A stretch of 64,000 nt of DNA from Larix kaempferi. Its lineage: Eukaryota; Streptophyta; Pinopsida; Pinales; Pinaceae. Shown here piece by piece: positions 36,901 through 51,900 of the stretch. How positions within the stretch are numbered: position 1 is the stretch's first letter; each line of letters opens with the position of its first letter. The stretch lies in the NCBI GenBank assembly GCA_027924585.1, contig BSBM01000106.1, positions 37,153,501-37,217,500 on the forward strand. Reading direction: 5' to 3'. The notes below the pieces were generated by a model. The model saw nothing but the letters and a program-made list of their open reading frames with translations, searched no databases and was not told the origin of the DNA. The position numbers were made by a program, and so were the translations under genes.

Positions 36901-39900
36901 GGGAATATGTTGTGCGCCTATGCCAAGATTCTAATTTATTTGGAATTTTCTAGTTGAAGGAAACTTTTAAAAATCTTTTCTTTTGTTTTCTATATCTAAT
37001 TTTCCCAGATTTTTAATGTAAACTCCTATGTATATTTGTGTTGGCTGGCCATGTCTTGTTGTTTACAGGTTGCATGATACATCATTATATGAATGTTTAG
37101 GCTTATATCATGATTCATGTTCTGCAGAAAGTATTTGCAACTGATGGATTTATTTGCACATGTGAAATAATCAGTGTTTTTAGTATTTGCAACTGATGGA
37201 TTTATTTGCACATGTGAAATAATCAGTGTTTTCTGAATCTTTCCATTCAGGGCAATCTGCGGCAACCCACCAACGTTCACCTACCAGCTACCCATTCCCG
37301 TTGCTGAAGCAGGGAAAATCTGATCCTAATGCTATTCCAGTTTCAGCAAGTCAGGATCCGCATCTGCCAATTTCTAACGAAATTGTACCATTTCAGGCAG
37401 AGCACTTTAGAGATCCGACTCTAATGCTTTTCCCATTTTTGAAGCAGGAAAATCCCGTCTCTAATGCTGTTCCGATATCAGCAAGATCAGATCCGCATCT
37501 GCCAATATCTAATGAACTCGTACCTTTTCAGGAAGTGCATTTCAGAGATGCCTCGTCATTGGAGTATATTCCATGTACTGAAGTCTATAATCCTGATGGA
37601 AATAATATTGAAGAACAGGAGAATGGCTCTGTTTCAGATCCCATTGTTGTACAAGAAAGTCCATTTAATGCTTTATCTATGCCAAGAGACACTTCAAGAC
37701 GGGTTTTACCTGCTGTAGGGGCATTCACCGTTCAGTGTGCTAGGTGCTTCAAATGGAGGTTAATTCCAACTAAGGAGCAATATGAAGCTATTCGACAATG
37801 CATTCTGGAGGATCCTTGGGTCTGTGAAAATGCTTATCCTTGGCGTCCAGATGCATCATGTGATGATCCAGCTGATATTTCACAAGATAAGAGCAGACTT
37901 TGGGCAATTGACAAGCCAAATATTTCTCAGCCTCCTCCTGGGTGGGAACGACTTCTTGTCATTAGAGGTGAAGGTGCCTCTAAGTTTGCTGATGTGTATG
38001 TATCTTCTCTCGGTTGTCCTCTTTTGAATTTTCCATAAAATGGCAATTAATTGACTACATTGCCTCAGTTATGCTTGCATCTTGTATTTTACTAGCATCT
38101 CTTGGTGAGAAATTGGATGGCTCATTCAAATTTTAAATTTTGTAGTTTTCCTGTTCCATTCTTTAGTAGTAAGTGACTGCATAAAATACCCATAAATTAA
38201 AAAAAATGTGGCAAGAGGTTATGGTTTTCTTCCCCAGCTTTCAATTTTATCATAGGATTGTGGGTTTCAAGTGAACAACTTTGCTGTTGTATGATCTATT
38301 CTGATCTCTCACATTTGAGTTCTGAAAAAGCAACTGATCCTATTCTTTTTTGAGGTTACTAACATGTTTTCATGGTTATTTCAACCATAAGCAAGATCAA
38401 GGATTGTTTCTACTTTCTATAACCTTGTGATATTTTTCTCTATTCTTAGAGGCTTATTGCAGTCTGCCAGTAACCCCATATTAGTTGTTTAGGGTTTCAA
38501 GGGGCCAGTTTTTTAAACACTAGCTGTAACACTCTCTACCCAAATCAACAACAGCTACTGCAATCTCTCTAGTCCATTAAAGCATTGCTACCATTAAAAC
38601 TCTGCCTGGAGTCTGCGTAAGTTGAAATAGACCATCTGCGGATGCCTGGAAAATAAAGGTAAAAGGAATTGAAGTTGTTTCATTCAAACTGATATTCCAG
38701 AAGAAGACGTTGCTATGGAAAAGAAATTAAGCTGCTGTGCAAACTTGATTGGCATCCCTGTGAAAATTGAAAAAACTATAGCATACAAAATCTGCGGACA
38801 TTCATTTGTGTATGTCACTAGTACAGTGAAAACATTGCCCAGAAACAAAGATGTCTGCATAAACAGGTATTTTAGAACCGTTTGAGGAGTAGGTTGCTCT
38901 AAAAGAATCTTAAAAACATTAATTAAGAAAAACAGACATAGCAGCCAGAAATATTAGAACAGCAACCAAATACACTCGTGGAATAAAATATAAACAGCCA
39001 TGCAGTATGCATTTCTTTTTTGAAGGATGACCTACCAACTTCCACCTCATTTGTATTTTTAAGTGTTCTCAACACTGTGAATGTGAAGGAGCAAATCAAA
39101 CAAAAAAACCCAGCATTCTTGTTGATAAGATACTCTTTCTTCTTTCATATACTGCAGCTGAAAGGGAAGGTTTAAACATAATTATGAAGATGTGACTAAA
39201 AATATTAGGAAATTGATACTGTTAGCTTCCTTTGAAAATACATGTCTATCTTAAGAGTGGTTTAGAAAAGGTGTGAGAGATGGTCATTCTTCTTCCACAC
39301 AGTGCAGCTGAAAGGGAAAGTTTAAACATAATTATGAAGCTGCAACTAAGAATAGAAGGAAATAGACACCATGATTAACTTCCTTTGAAAAGACACGTCT
39401 ATGTTAAGAGTGGTTCACATCTATCTTAAAAGTAGCTGAGAAAAAGTGTTCAGAGATTTGAATTGATTTTAAATATTTATCAGATAGCCTATTTAATTTA
39501 AATTTACTTTCTAATAAGAAGGAACTTTATTGAAGTAGACCTAAGGTTACAAATTTTTCTGTGGGAAGTTTATATAAGTAGACCTAAGGTTAGAATTTTT
39601 TCCACGGAATAAAATCCATAACATTGTTCATATATAATAAAATTACAGTCCGCATATGCGTTTTAAGCATTTCCATAGTGTCGAGCATGTATAAGATAGT
39701 ACAGATTTGCTGATGTGTACTATAACTTATACAAAAAAGATACAGTTTGTGATGGACCAAATTCTCTTTTAAAGTTAACCATATGATGCTCTATTAGAAC
39801 ATACAGATCCTATTCAGGAGAATGCTGTTGAAACTTGAAACTTCCCTATTTCATATACAAAGTTCAAACTAGTAATATATACCTTGTTACCTGCAGATTG

Positions 39901-42900
39901 TAGCATATAACTTGGAGATGGTGCATGCAAAACCCAAAAAGTACATACCAGTAACTTGTTAATAAGATGACAGGAGGGAAAAGTCAGTTATATGGCCTTC
40001 TTGTTCCTGGCCTTCTTGTTCCTCTTATATCTGGCAAACACCTGGTCTCATTACTAAACCTTTGTTGGACAGCTTGTCAGCTTGTGTATTTCTTTACCTA
40101 TAAATATGCTGGAAATAAATGTGCTACGAAAAACATTTTTTAGAGCCAGAATTTCATCAAGATTCAAAAACAGTTCGGAAGATGTAATTTTGACATAAAT
40201 GTCCTCCCATCATCCATCTGATAACCACTTGTGAGTCATTGAAGACTTGAACCTTTTGAGCACCACAATCTCATGCAAGGTTCAGAATGGGCTTCAAAGC
40301 CATCAACTCAGCAAAGTTAATGGATCTTCTCCCTATTCCATCTTTAAATTTATCCAATATTGTCAGATAAGTTAACTGTTCCTCCAGCTTCACATAACAA
40401 TGGGCACCTTTGTGTAGCTCCATCAAAAAATAACCAAGCCCCAGTCCTGTATTCTTTACTGGGTTACATTGAACATAGCTATTGAGAATATTCATCAACT
40501 GTATACAACATTGCAAGGGAGGTATCTAGTGATTAACCATTCTTCCCAAGGCTGCAACAAGTGCAACTCCATGGTACATCTTCACAACATAGTTTCCATT
40601 CCAATTTTTTAGATATTCTTCTACTGAGCCACCATTTCAAAAATTACTTGTACTGGTTAATGAATCCAATTCCGTCCAAACTTGTTTAGTATACCCAAAG
40701 TTGGAATAGAATACTGTGTTTAGAAAGTATATGTATAACCTGATTGTATTCTCTATGTATTATACATAGATTAGATAAGATAATTTTGTTCACGCCTGTG
40801 TAATGACCCAAATCAATATATAAAATAGGGAAACTTATTAACAATATTGAAGGCCAAAATGATTGACTATGGCCCAAGTTACTCGAAATGTTTAGGACCA
40901 AGGGGGGATACATTGTTCCCATTTCAAAAATTGAAACGTAGGGGATACGGCTTTGTAACGACATTGAAACGTTTCCAAGCCGTTTCAAAAAAATTGAAAT
41001 GTTTCCAAGCTGTTTCTAGCCGTTTCCTGAAATGTTTCCAATCTGTATTAAAAAAATAGAAAAGTTTCCAAGCCGTTTCCTAATTTTCTGAAACATTTCA
41101 GCTGCTACAGGGCAATTTTCTAGCTAGAAATAGGGATTTTTTGAGTTGAAAAAAACAAATAAATAACCCTAAAGGCAAACTATAAAACCTTAAACCTAAA
41201 TTAAGCCTCAAAAGTTAATATATTCCTCAAATCTTATAAATGTTAATATGAAATTTTGTTTAATAATGGTAATCTTAAACACTAATCTTAAATTGATGAA
41301 TGGTAATATGAATTTTTGTTTCATGGATTTTTTCTCATTGTATTTTTCCAAAAATGATAGGGGCTTTCTTTTGGTTCAAAAAACCACTAATCTGTGGACA
41401 TTTTATTGCATCAAATGCTTGTTTACTATCTAGTGATTTTTTGACATGAAAAAAACAAATAAATAACCGTAAAGGCAAACTATAAAACCCTAAACCTAAA
41501 TTAAGCCTCAAAAGTTAATATATTCCTCAAATCTTGTAAATCAAGATCTAAACACTAATCTTAAATTGATGAATGGTAATATGAATTTTTATTTCATGGT
41601 TTTTTTCTCATTGTATTTTTCCAAAAATGATAGGGGCTTACTTTTGGTTCAAAAAACCACTAATCTGTGGGCTTAGAACTACAATGACTGTTTTATTGTC
41701 TTTTTTCTCATCTTGTTTGTCAATTGCTTAGCTTCGTTGCAAATAAACCCCAACGACTTGCATATGTTGTGATAAAACAACTTGCTTATCAAAATTGAGA
41801 CAGTGGCAGTTTCAGCCCTACACAATAACATATTGCCATTTATGAAGGGTTACATGAACCCACACGCACTTCCAATAATATTCCAATAGGGAAATTCTCC
41901 ATATTGTGTATACATGTGATATTTTAATCTTTTTTCAAGCATTTTTATTAAGATAAGCCATAAAAGGTAAACAACATATCCAAGAGAATGCACAGGTGTC
42001 TATAGATAGTGTTATAGCATAGAGTGCGATATTGCATGTCATTGCACATTTTATCATATCGCTCAATGCCAACTCACTCATTTATACTCAAGTGCCTAAC
42101 CAATCCCCTTAAAGCATGGTCAATAAAGACAACTTAGATCATCCAAGTCGGTCCCAAAATGTTAGAAAATCCCATGAATTTAGGCCCTATATATGGACCA
42201 AGCCAAATACACCTCAATCAAGTCATTGACTTACCTCCAAATAGCTAGTGGACCAAGCCAAATACACCTCAATCAAGTCATTGAATTACCTCCAAAATTA
42301 TGTTTAATCACAAATTCCAATAGTTCTTTTAGAGGTGTAATTGGTTTATTCTTTTATTAGAGATGCTAACACTTGAATTCATTGTTTAAGTAATTTTAGG
42401 GCTTGAAATTGATGTTTAGAAGTAGTTGATATTTTCTTAATTGAATGCTTGACAATGTTGGCTTATCTATGGCACTCAGGAATCAAGATATAAGAATATT
42501 GTTAATGACAATATTTGAGTTTGCTAATTTCAATTGTTATAAATGACATGATTGCCTCTAAATCTAATTGATGAATGGCAATCTGAATTATGTATGTCTC
42601 ATGGTGTATATATATATCTATCTATCTTTGTGTTGCCGTTTCCTTGCCATATCATATCCGTCTTTTTTGAAAATTTGCCATATTCATTTTTATTCCTGTA
42701 TCCGTATCCGTTCTTGTATCCATTTCAATTCAACTTAGACTATGGCATTGCTATCACACCATAGTAGCTGGGCTACTATTATTGCTGAGCAGATATCTGC
42801 ACTTTTCAGAGCTTTTCTTTTACAGAGATCAACTATGATGAGCACTTGTATCCATTTCAATGCAACTTAGACTATGACATTGTTATCACACCATAGTAGC

Positions 42901-45900
42901 TGGGCTACTATTCTTGCTGAGCAGATATCTGCACTTTTCAGAGCTTTTGCTTTTACAGAGATCAGCTATGATGAGCACATTCATTTATGATCACTTACAG
43001 ATTAGAGCTTTGCTTTTACAGAGATCAGCTATGATGAGCACATTCATTTATGATCACTTACAGATCAGAGCAGTACATATCAGACATCGAGTAGACCTTG
43101 TGCCAAGTCTGAGCCTTGAGAGCTTAGATTCGATGACCGATATGACCTTTTGTTCCATACAGTTTCAGTTCAGTGCCAGAGTTCCAGTTGTATTATTGCA
43201 GCAGTGTTTCAATGGTTCTAGATGATGGTTATTTATGATTGGAACATACAAGATAGTGGTTCAGTGGTGGAAGTCTGCAGGAACATCAAGAGAAAAAAGA
43301 GCTTTCATATAAAACTTTTTTTAAATAACTCAATAGCAGGTTGTTGGAACATAATAAATGACATCCATAAATTCTGCACTAAGCTTGTATAAATGACTTG
43401 CAATCAACTGATAGTTTGTTGCCCTAGTTACCAATTGTCTCCTCTGTGCATAAGTGTAGTCTTCTCCCTACATCCCCTTTACTAGTTCTTTAGTCTGTTT
43501 AGACAACACAGTCATTTGGTAGTAGAATTGTACCATACATGGAACCAAACCTAGAATGGAAGTTTCTGCTAGTCAATTATGTAATATAGTTGCATTGCAA
43601 ACTCCAGTCTACTGCAACAATAATATATGCAGATTAGGGCTGTGCAGTGATATGACCATTAGACTTATGATTGTTAGCATTGATTATTATCTTGTTGTTT
43701 TAGTCATCTTCATAGCATTGAATTGGTATATAACTCATGATGTGGCAGTACTATTTAATAAATAAAATGAACTATCTTGGTTGGATGTAAATAATGAATT
43801 GGATGTATTACTTGCACTTTAAGGTTTTTTTTGACTATACTCATTGGTTTCATTACCCTCTTGTGAGCATGGACATGGTCTTTCCCGACTTTTATGTTTG
43901 CTAGCTTAGACACCACATTCACTTGACTCCATCCATCCATGACCTTTCTTATTTTGGCTTTCACCTTGACTTGCCTTCTTGACTTTTGATATGGAGGACT
44001 TCCCCATTTCTACCTCTGTGTTGGATTGCATCAACGTTTGTTTTGTGTCTTGGCTCTGAGTTGGTGACAGAACTTGCCTTTGGTGAGTTGGATTTTATGC
44101 CTAGATCATTCTAGTCGGTTTCCCCGATGTGTGGCTTAGTGCAGAATTCCCTCTAGTCACATGAGTTGTTGTTGGCTAAAACTGAAAGCACATGTACTAT
44201 TTATGGAAATTATTGGAAATCTTTTATGAAAGCCTATTGAAATTAAATTCTAGAATGTGTTTCTAAGCACACGATGAATTAAAGGCTAAAGCAATGAAAT
44301 GCTAAAGTACCCCTCGAAGGGTCCAAAAGGTCTAAAAGCAATGGTTAAATAAATGCTATATCTAAAGATTGTTGACTTCATAAATGTAAATATACCTCAG
44401 ATGCAAGCTGCGATTAGTTGTGCTTTTAAGCGCATGCAAAATCCCAGAGGGGTCATAGAGGCCAAAAAGGCCATGGAAATTAAATGAATGATCTTAATGA
44501 ACTTGGATCAACTTGATGTAGACATGATGCCAAGGTTGAATAAGCACTCTCTAAACAATTTATCCATTTGTGAGGCACTGCCATTCCCTTTGTGCATTTT
44601 GTCTAGCACAGTGTGTATCTCCCCCTCTCCCTGGGCAAAGTATCACTTAGTTGAGTTGGTCAAATCATCCCTTTTACCTAGCCTTGTCCTTAGCCTTCAC
44701 CCTTTGCTAGCAGTTAGGCCATGTCCATTGGATGAGTATGTCTTTAAAGCTTTGTTGCAAGTAAACTATAACCAACATTAAAATATCTATGTATTAACTG
44801 CCACTGGATTGATGTTTATACTTTAAGTTAAGCTGTGAATATGGTTAAAGGAACATGTCTTAGTCATTTGTTATAATCTAGTCTTTGGTTGTATTTTGAC
44901 CTAGTCAAACATAGTTTGACCATGGTCATTCTTGGGATCCGTGATGAGATGGACCACTTGTGCTTTATGATGTTGATCTATGGTCCCGCATACAGCTATT
45001 GATGATTCCATATGTTGGACATATGCTCCAGATGATGATTGATGTAGTTGGTCAGTTTTATTATTATTTCCAGATCATCATATTTTACATTGTCCGAGTA
45101 TGGTGGACCCTATAGAGGACCCCATAGGTTATCATGGGGTGTATGTTAGTCAACTCTAGTGGATTTGGGTCTTCTAGATCCATTGAGACACTTATCTTTC
45201 AGTTTCGGGCACTCCTGGGCATGATAGTAGCAGTTATCTACTTGTTGACTAGTTTGGGCATGCTGATCCAGCCTGTCCAGCAGGAGTGTTGAAGGCAATT
45301 CGTTGCCTAGGGCGCTACAAAGGAAGGGGGTGGTCCAACCACTTGTTTTTACCATTATACCCCCCTTTCGGACATGATGGCACCTTCAGTTTGATAGTGC
45401 AGGCACCCTAGAGGCAATTTTGGGCACTTTTAGGGTTTTCAGGAGGATTAAAAATAAAAAATGGAATAAAAAGGTCATTGAGGAATTCGATTTGGGCAAT
45501 TGAGGCAAGGTTTTGGCACTTGGTCTTCTCAAAGGTCATCCATGGTGATCCCCCCTTCTTCCATATCAGTTTGCACCAGTCAGTGGGGTCCACATGGGCT
45601 ACATGAGCTCTTTTATTGTACTTCTCTCATTGATGATGGGGATAGGATTTGATCATTTGTATATTTTGACATGTCATAGACTCATATTTTATGTTATTGT
45701 GCCATGGGGACATGCTAGTGAAGGGAATTAATACCTCCTAGCCCCACCATGTGCTTCGAGTGACTTGTCTTGGTCTTGTTGATGTGGCACATGTGTTATT
45801 AGCCACCCCCATGTATGACGTCACCTCCTTAGAATCTTTTAGGTTATGACATCATCACTTAGTTGAGTGATCCTTGTCTTATATTGTATTGGCTCATCTT

Positions 45901-48900
45901 AGCCGTTGATTAGATTGTTATATCTTTTGATCTCAACCACTAGTTTTCAAAAGTGGTTTAGTGGTTTAGGGTTTTGCTCTTCCTCATTCTATAAAAGGAG
46001 GAGACCCCCTTATTGTAAAAGCACCTTTGGAGCTCTTGAAGATTGGAATAAAAATACTATTTTGTGGATCTACCTCTTTTGTCTTGATGGATTCTTTTGC
46101 AAGTTGAATTATAAAATCTTGTTCTTGTGTATCATTGTGGTTCATGGGGCTTCAAGTCGTTTTCTACGGGGAAGGCTGAATTGATGAGGAGGAGGACGAT
46201 TTGAAGGAGGCTATTGTTGGGGGGACCCTCATATCTTGCTTTGGATTGATCTTTGTGACAGGGAGTATTGTTATTGTATCTTAGTGACATAGTTGATGCT
46301 TTCTTTTACATCTCTTCATCATTTTCATCATTCTTTTGATGGGCTTGTTTCTCATTAGATCTTGTCTTGCAGGAGGAGGACGATTTGGTCATCTTTGAGG
46401 GAGGACATTTTCGCTTGGAAACTCTAGATCTCACTCTTGAATATAAACGCAAGGAGAAGGTTATCAATTTGCAAAGTGGCCACAAGCATTAGAGGTATGT
46501 TTTACAAGGTATGTACTTAGATCCATTCTTTTTTCTTCATTGGTCATAAAACCCTTAAAATTCAAAACCCCCATTTTACATTTTTTAGATCTACTTGGAT
46601 CTAGCATGCTTTTGGGGATAAAATTAAAGACCCACCTCTATAACATTGACGTCAATTCAGATCTATAGTTTGGTGGTGATTGGCCTTCATTTGACCCACT
46701 TCCCAAGGCATATTGGTCTCTCCAAGGGAAGTCGCATTCCTTGGGAGAGGCTACTTTTCTAGTTCCAAGACGTGGGTATGAGAGATTATTGCTTCATTGA
46801 AGAGATCAACCCCTAAAACCTATCCCTATTGCTTCACCTTGTTGATTTCTACCTTGTGGGCCCCATTCCTCATTTTGAAGGTTGTGCCCCACTTGGGTCA
46901 CTTGGTGATGCATTAGATTTATGGAGATCTAGCCTGACATATACTTGATCTTGAAAACCCACCTTGCTTATCACCTCACTTGCCCCGATCTATAATTTGG
47001 TGGACATCTGACTCCATTTGGCCCTTGATCTAAGGCACTAGTCACCCTTGGGGCAATTCGCACTCCTTGGGTAGGTGGCCATTTGCTAGATCCCATACTT
47101 GGGTAATGCCATTACCTCATCTAACCTCTAGATCCATGTCATATCATAGCTCTAGTACCATCTCATTTCAACTTTGACGTTGCGGTCCCAACTTGGAACA
47201 TTTTCCACTTTTTAAGGAGTGGGCCCCACTTTGCTAATTTTCATGGTACTAAGTCATCTCTAGATCTATTTATTGAATTTCTTAGGTGGCCCTTGTCATT
47301 CATTGGTTGAACCATTTGTAACCCTTTAAGCCTCTTCAACCATACCTTAACTCTTGGGTCCACTTAACATCTCTAGTTCTAACTCACCATTGGTCTCCTT
47401 CTTTCATTTTACACATTTCCCCAGGAGTATTTGGGTTAGCTAATCTTCATCGATTGGCTAGGGTCTCTCCCTTGATCTTGATTAGTCTTGATCTAAAGTG
47501 AAGAGTGCCTCGGTTATCGTGACACCCAGCTTGCATTGGGAACCATGGCATCTCTTGGGTCACCTCTTTAGTTGTCCATCTCCTCTACCATCCTTGATGG
47601 GATATATTTAGGGACAACTACAAGTTGTGTGATAACAGGTACATGTGATACAATGTCAATGATTAAAAAACAAATTGGAGGAGCTTTGAATGAAATCGTA
47701 AAACATTTTTTTTTGAAATATGTGGTTTATAATATGGTAACAAGTATGAAAATGAGTTGGGAGAGTCCAACCTAACATGTTCAACATGTTCTAGTGTAAG
47801 CTCTGTTGAAAATTGACAATTTGAGTAACCATTGTCCAAGACAAGTTTTGGCTCATCCTTTAAACTTAGAGAATATTTTCAAACTCTATTTTTGCATAGG
47901 ATTTGCTTTTTGGGTATTTTACCTCTTAATGGGACATATACTTGTAACTCTCTCTATTTTCCTTTGAGGGGGTTACTTCCTTAGGCCTTTCTAGCTGTAG
48001 AGAGGGTTGATTCTATGAAGTCACCTCACTTCTTGAAGATTCAATCCATTGACATTTCTATAAAGCTTCTCCCTCCTTTCAGTTACTCTTTGGATGCTCT
48101 TTGTCGTCTCCTCTTCACAAAAGGAGAGGTCAACAAGGCAACGAGGGACACCATGTATTAAAGGAACACTCATAGAACATCTGTCTTCCCAAGATGGCCT
48201 TTAAACATGACCATTAAATGCAATAGAGGGCAATTGGGTTCATGGCCTTGGGATACCACTCAACCAACTATGGGTTAACTCCCATCACCTATAGAAGATT
48301 TGCCAGCTATGGCATTTCTAGGTGATCAAGTTTGAGGAACACTTTGTCTTTGCATGTGTCCTAGATACAATGATATTTGAAGGAGGTTTGATTGCTTCTT
48401 TCTAGACAAAGCAGGTTGCCTTGTGACTTTCTTTTGTGCCTCAAATAAGAGATGCCTAGATTTATCTTTGGTGGTGGTTATCCATAGTCAAGAGTTTGTG
48501 AGGCTTCTCTATCCTTGTTCCTGTTAGGCTCATTTTCTCTTTCTTTTAGCGTATGTTATTTCTTGAAGGTGCTAAGCTATAAATGGACTCCCTCATATCT
48601 CATCCTTCAGTTGCATAGCTAGCAGTGACTTCATCATTCACTACAGAGAAGGGGTTCTCTAGTTATAGTTCGAGCAATTAAACCTCCATCACGAGATCCC
48701 CTCCCTTGTCCTTGCATGTTACAAGAGACATGCCTCATCATTACTAAGCTTCTCTCAAGAGTGTACAACTAGGCTCTCTTAGTGCTTGATAGAGTTCAAA
48801 TATCATCAAATTTTGCATTGATTCCTTCACGGTAATAGATGGGGCACTTCTCCAGTTGCCAATATTTTTATTTCCATTTATGATGTTATGTTGAGCTATG

Positions 48901-51900
48901 GCCTTGTTCTTTTTAGGGTTTGCCTAGCTCATGCTTTTATTTATTTTTATTTTTTTCATTCTGTTATATCTCTTGTATTTTGTTAGCCTTTTATCATCGA
49001 GGAGTGTTTTGGTCACTCCCATATTTTAGCAATGATTGATTGTACTATAGTACCATTGAGATATTTTTTTTGGAGAAATAATACCTCTTACCCTCTCACA
49101 ATCAAGTGAAGAATTAAGAAGTTGGTACCTTTCCAACCCCATTCTTGTTGGTTTAAAGATTTAGCAAAAAATATGCACAAAACTTGTATGAAGCAAGGGT
49201 TGTTCGTGAGTTCAAACTCATGACGTCCCTAAAGGGAAATTCTTTTCAATCATTGCATTCTCTCTTGTGTTTGTGTTGTACAATAGGTCTATATGTTCCC
49301 CACAATGTTCCACCAAGTTTCCAGGACGTGGGGGCGCGAAAGCGGGGAAACGCGGAAACGACATATGTAGAAGTACCCCCAAATTTTAGGAAACGCCAAA
49401 GGGTACGTTGGAGTCTTCAACATAGGAAAATTTTTAAATTATAGGGGACCCCACCCAGAATGCTACAAAATTAAAAAAAATTAAAATTATAATTTAAGGG
49501 GGGAAATGCGGAAACGACATATGTAGAAGTACCCCCCAAATTTTAGGAAACGCCAAAGGGTACGTTGGAGTCTTCAACATAGGAAAATTTTTAAATTATA
49601 GGGGACCCCACCCAGAATACTACAAAATTAAAAAAAATTAAAATTATAATTTAAGGGTTTAAAGATTAGTAGTAACTAAATAGAAACAAAACAATAACAT
49701 TATGATTATAACATTAACATCATGTATTCAATATTGAGTTTGTCATCATGTAAACAGTGAACACTAAACCACTAACAAGTAACATCACAATTCATCGAAT
49801 TCAATAATTCATTCCAAGATACATCAATGGTTTTACCGTTTTAACCTTTAGGTTTGAAATAGTAATACTAAATACTAAATCACACTTCAATGATTCATTC
49901 CAAGATACATTAGTAAAACTAAATAACATCATATTATGACTTAAAAAGTTAAAAACTTAAAAGTTTAAAAACTCAAACTCATACATCAAGATTCAACATT
50001 CATATTGGGAATTAAAAAGTTTAAACTTTAAAGTTTAAAGTTAAAGAGTCAAGTGTAATGTTAACAACTTAACAGTAACACCAAATGAAAACACAAACTA
50101 AAGTCTAAAATAACAAGTAGAACATCAAACGAGCATCATTGCTCAAGGCAATGCCCCACTAGTCTCTGCATCAAGTTGCTGCACGAATGAATTAGGATCA
50201 ACCATGGGAATGTCACCATCTGAATCATAATCACTTGCATTCTCAAACATGCTAAGTGGCACACCAACCAAACCAAGTTGTGTCTCATTAGGTCCCTCCT
50301 CCACATCAACTTGTGTATCCTCCTCTGGATCAACATCCCACCGTGCCGCTGGTCCCTTCAAATACTCAGGTGTCTTTCTATGATCAAGTCGTAGAGAACT
50401 ATGCACAGCAACTAACTTCTCCGCTCTTCTAGAGGTAAGTTTGTTCCTCTTGATAGAGTGGATGAAGCTATATGTAGACTAATTCCTCTCTGCTACAGAG
50501 GAACTAGCAATCTGAGACAACAAACGCATAGCAAGATGTTTGAGCTCTGGTGCATCATCCCCATATATCCTCCACCAACCAATCGGGTCATCTTGGGCTA
50601 AATCTATATGATCTATCCGAGCATCATGCTTGTTGAAGGGGCCACTAAGACTTGCAAACTGAACAAATTGTCTTTGAAGTTTTGCCCCCTCCTCCTCACA
50701 GTACATCTTTGCAATTGCATCTAGAAAACCATTCTTTACCTCGGGATCATCAATGGGAGGCACTCTCCCAGGCCTTTCCACATACCATTTTGGGTTTAGT
50801 GCATATGTTGCCATGTGCAAAGGTGTGTTCATGCGGTCCCATCTCCGCTGGATGATGGGTTGAACCTGGGTTGTATAGAAATCTAATGAGGGCTCCCTTA
50901 TTTGAATGGCGACCTTCACACGGCCCAACATACTATCAAAGGTCTCATAGATTTCTCCAAGACTAGGAGAATCAGGTATGGCATAGCGAATCACCTCCAC
51001 AATAGGGCGTAAGAATGATACCAAATAAGAACAATCTTCCCACCAAACATTGTCCAACACCTAAGTTCTAGCCTTCTTCCCCAAGTCTGTCTTGGATTCC
51101 GACCACCTTCCCCAATTTGGACTCACAACTAAGGCTTGCAATGGTGCTTGTACCCCTAGCATCCTCTCCAATAAGAGAAAATAACTAGCATATCTAGTAT
51201 CAACTGACTTAAGGAATTCCTTCCTCGTGTGAGCCCTATACATGGCCAAAGAGGTGTGATGGTTGCAGATAAACATCTGCACATCTCTAGCAGTTGTTAC
51301 CAAGTTCGATATCCATTAGATTTTGCTGATGTCCTTCAATGCATTGTTGAGTGCATGCACACAACAAGGAGTCCAATAAATATGTTGATATCTACTCCGA
51401 ATCAATTACCCGACCGATTTACAAACTACTGTTGAATCTGTCACAACCTGCACCACATTATCAACCCCAATTTCCTCTATAGCATCCTGAAGAAGCTCAT
51501 ATTGGAAAGCTGCATCCTTGCGCTTTCCAGAACAATAAATGGCTCTAAGAAAGAATGAACCTATTGTAGATGTCACTCTGATGTTGGTTAGTGTGTGCTT
51601 GCTTATGTTTGTCCACCCATCCATAACAATAGAGCACCCAAACCTCACCCATGTTTGTCTCATTTCCTCCTTTTGCACATTAATTTTTGATACCCGCCTT
51701 TCTAGATTTGTTGTTCTTAGCTTATGTTCACTGGTTGGTAGATATGAAGATCCCATTTCTGCAATTGATTTAACTATTTCCTTATAGTAAGGAGAACGAG
51801 CAACATGGAAAGGAATTCCATTATCAAAAAGAAATTTGCCAATTGCATCATCTGTATCATCTCGTTTTTGAAAACTATACATGCCAGTTAATGTGGTACC

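Noticed and set aside
37464-38027. Alternative frames over MBD exon 2 (37464-37718, 37782-38027)
   Set aside because: They are shadows of the CW/MBD frame, which has clear homology.
49180-49250. Possible SINE B-box ('gagttcaaactcatg')
   Set aside because: No A-box, tail or target-site duplication could be identified; the word is a short palindrome.
50143-50336. Overlapping minus-strand frame beside the hAT C-terminus
   Set aside because: It is an out-of-frame shadow of the transposase tail (50406-50143).
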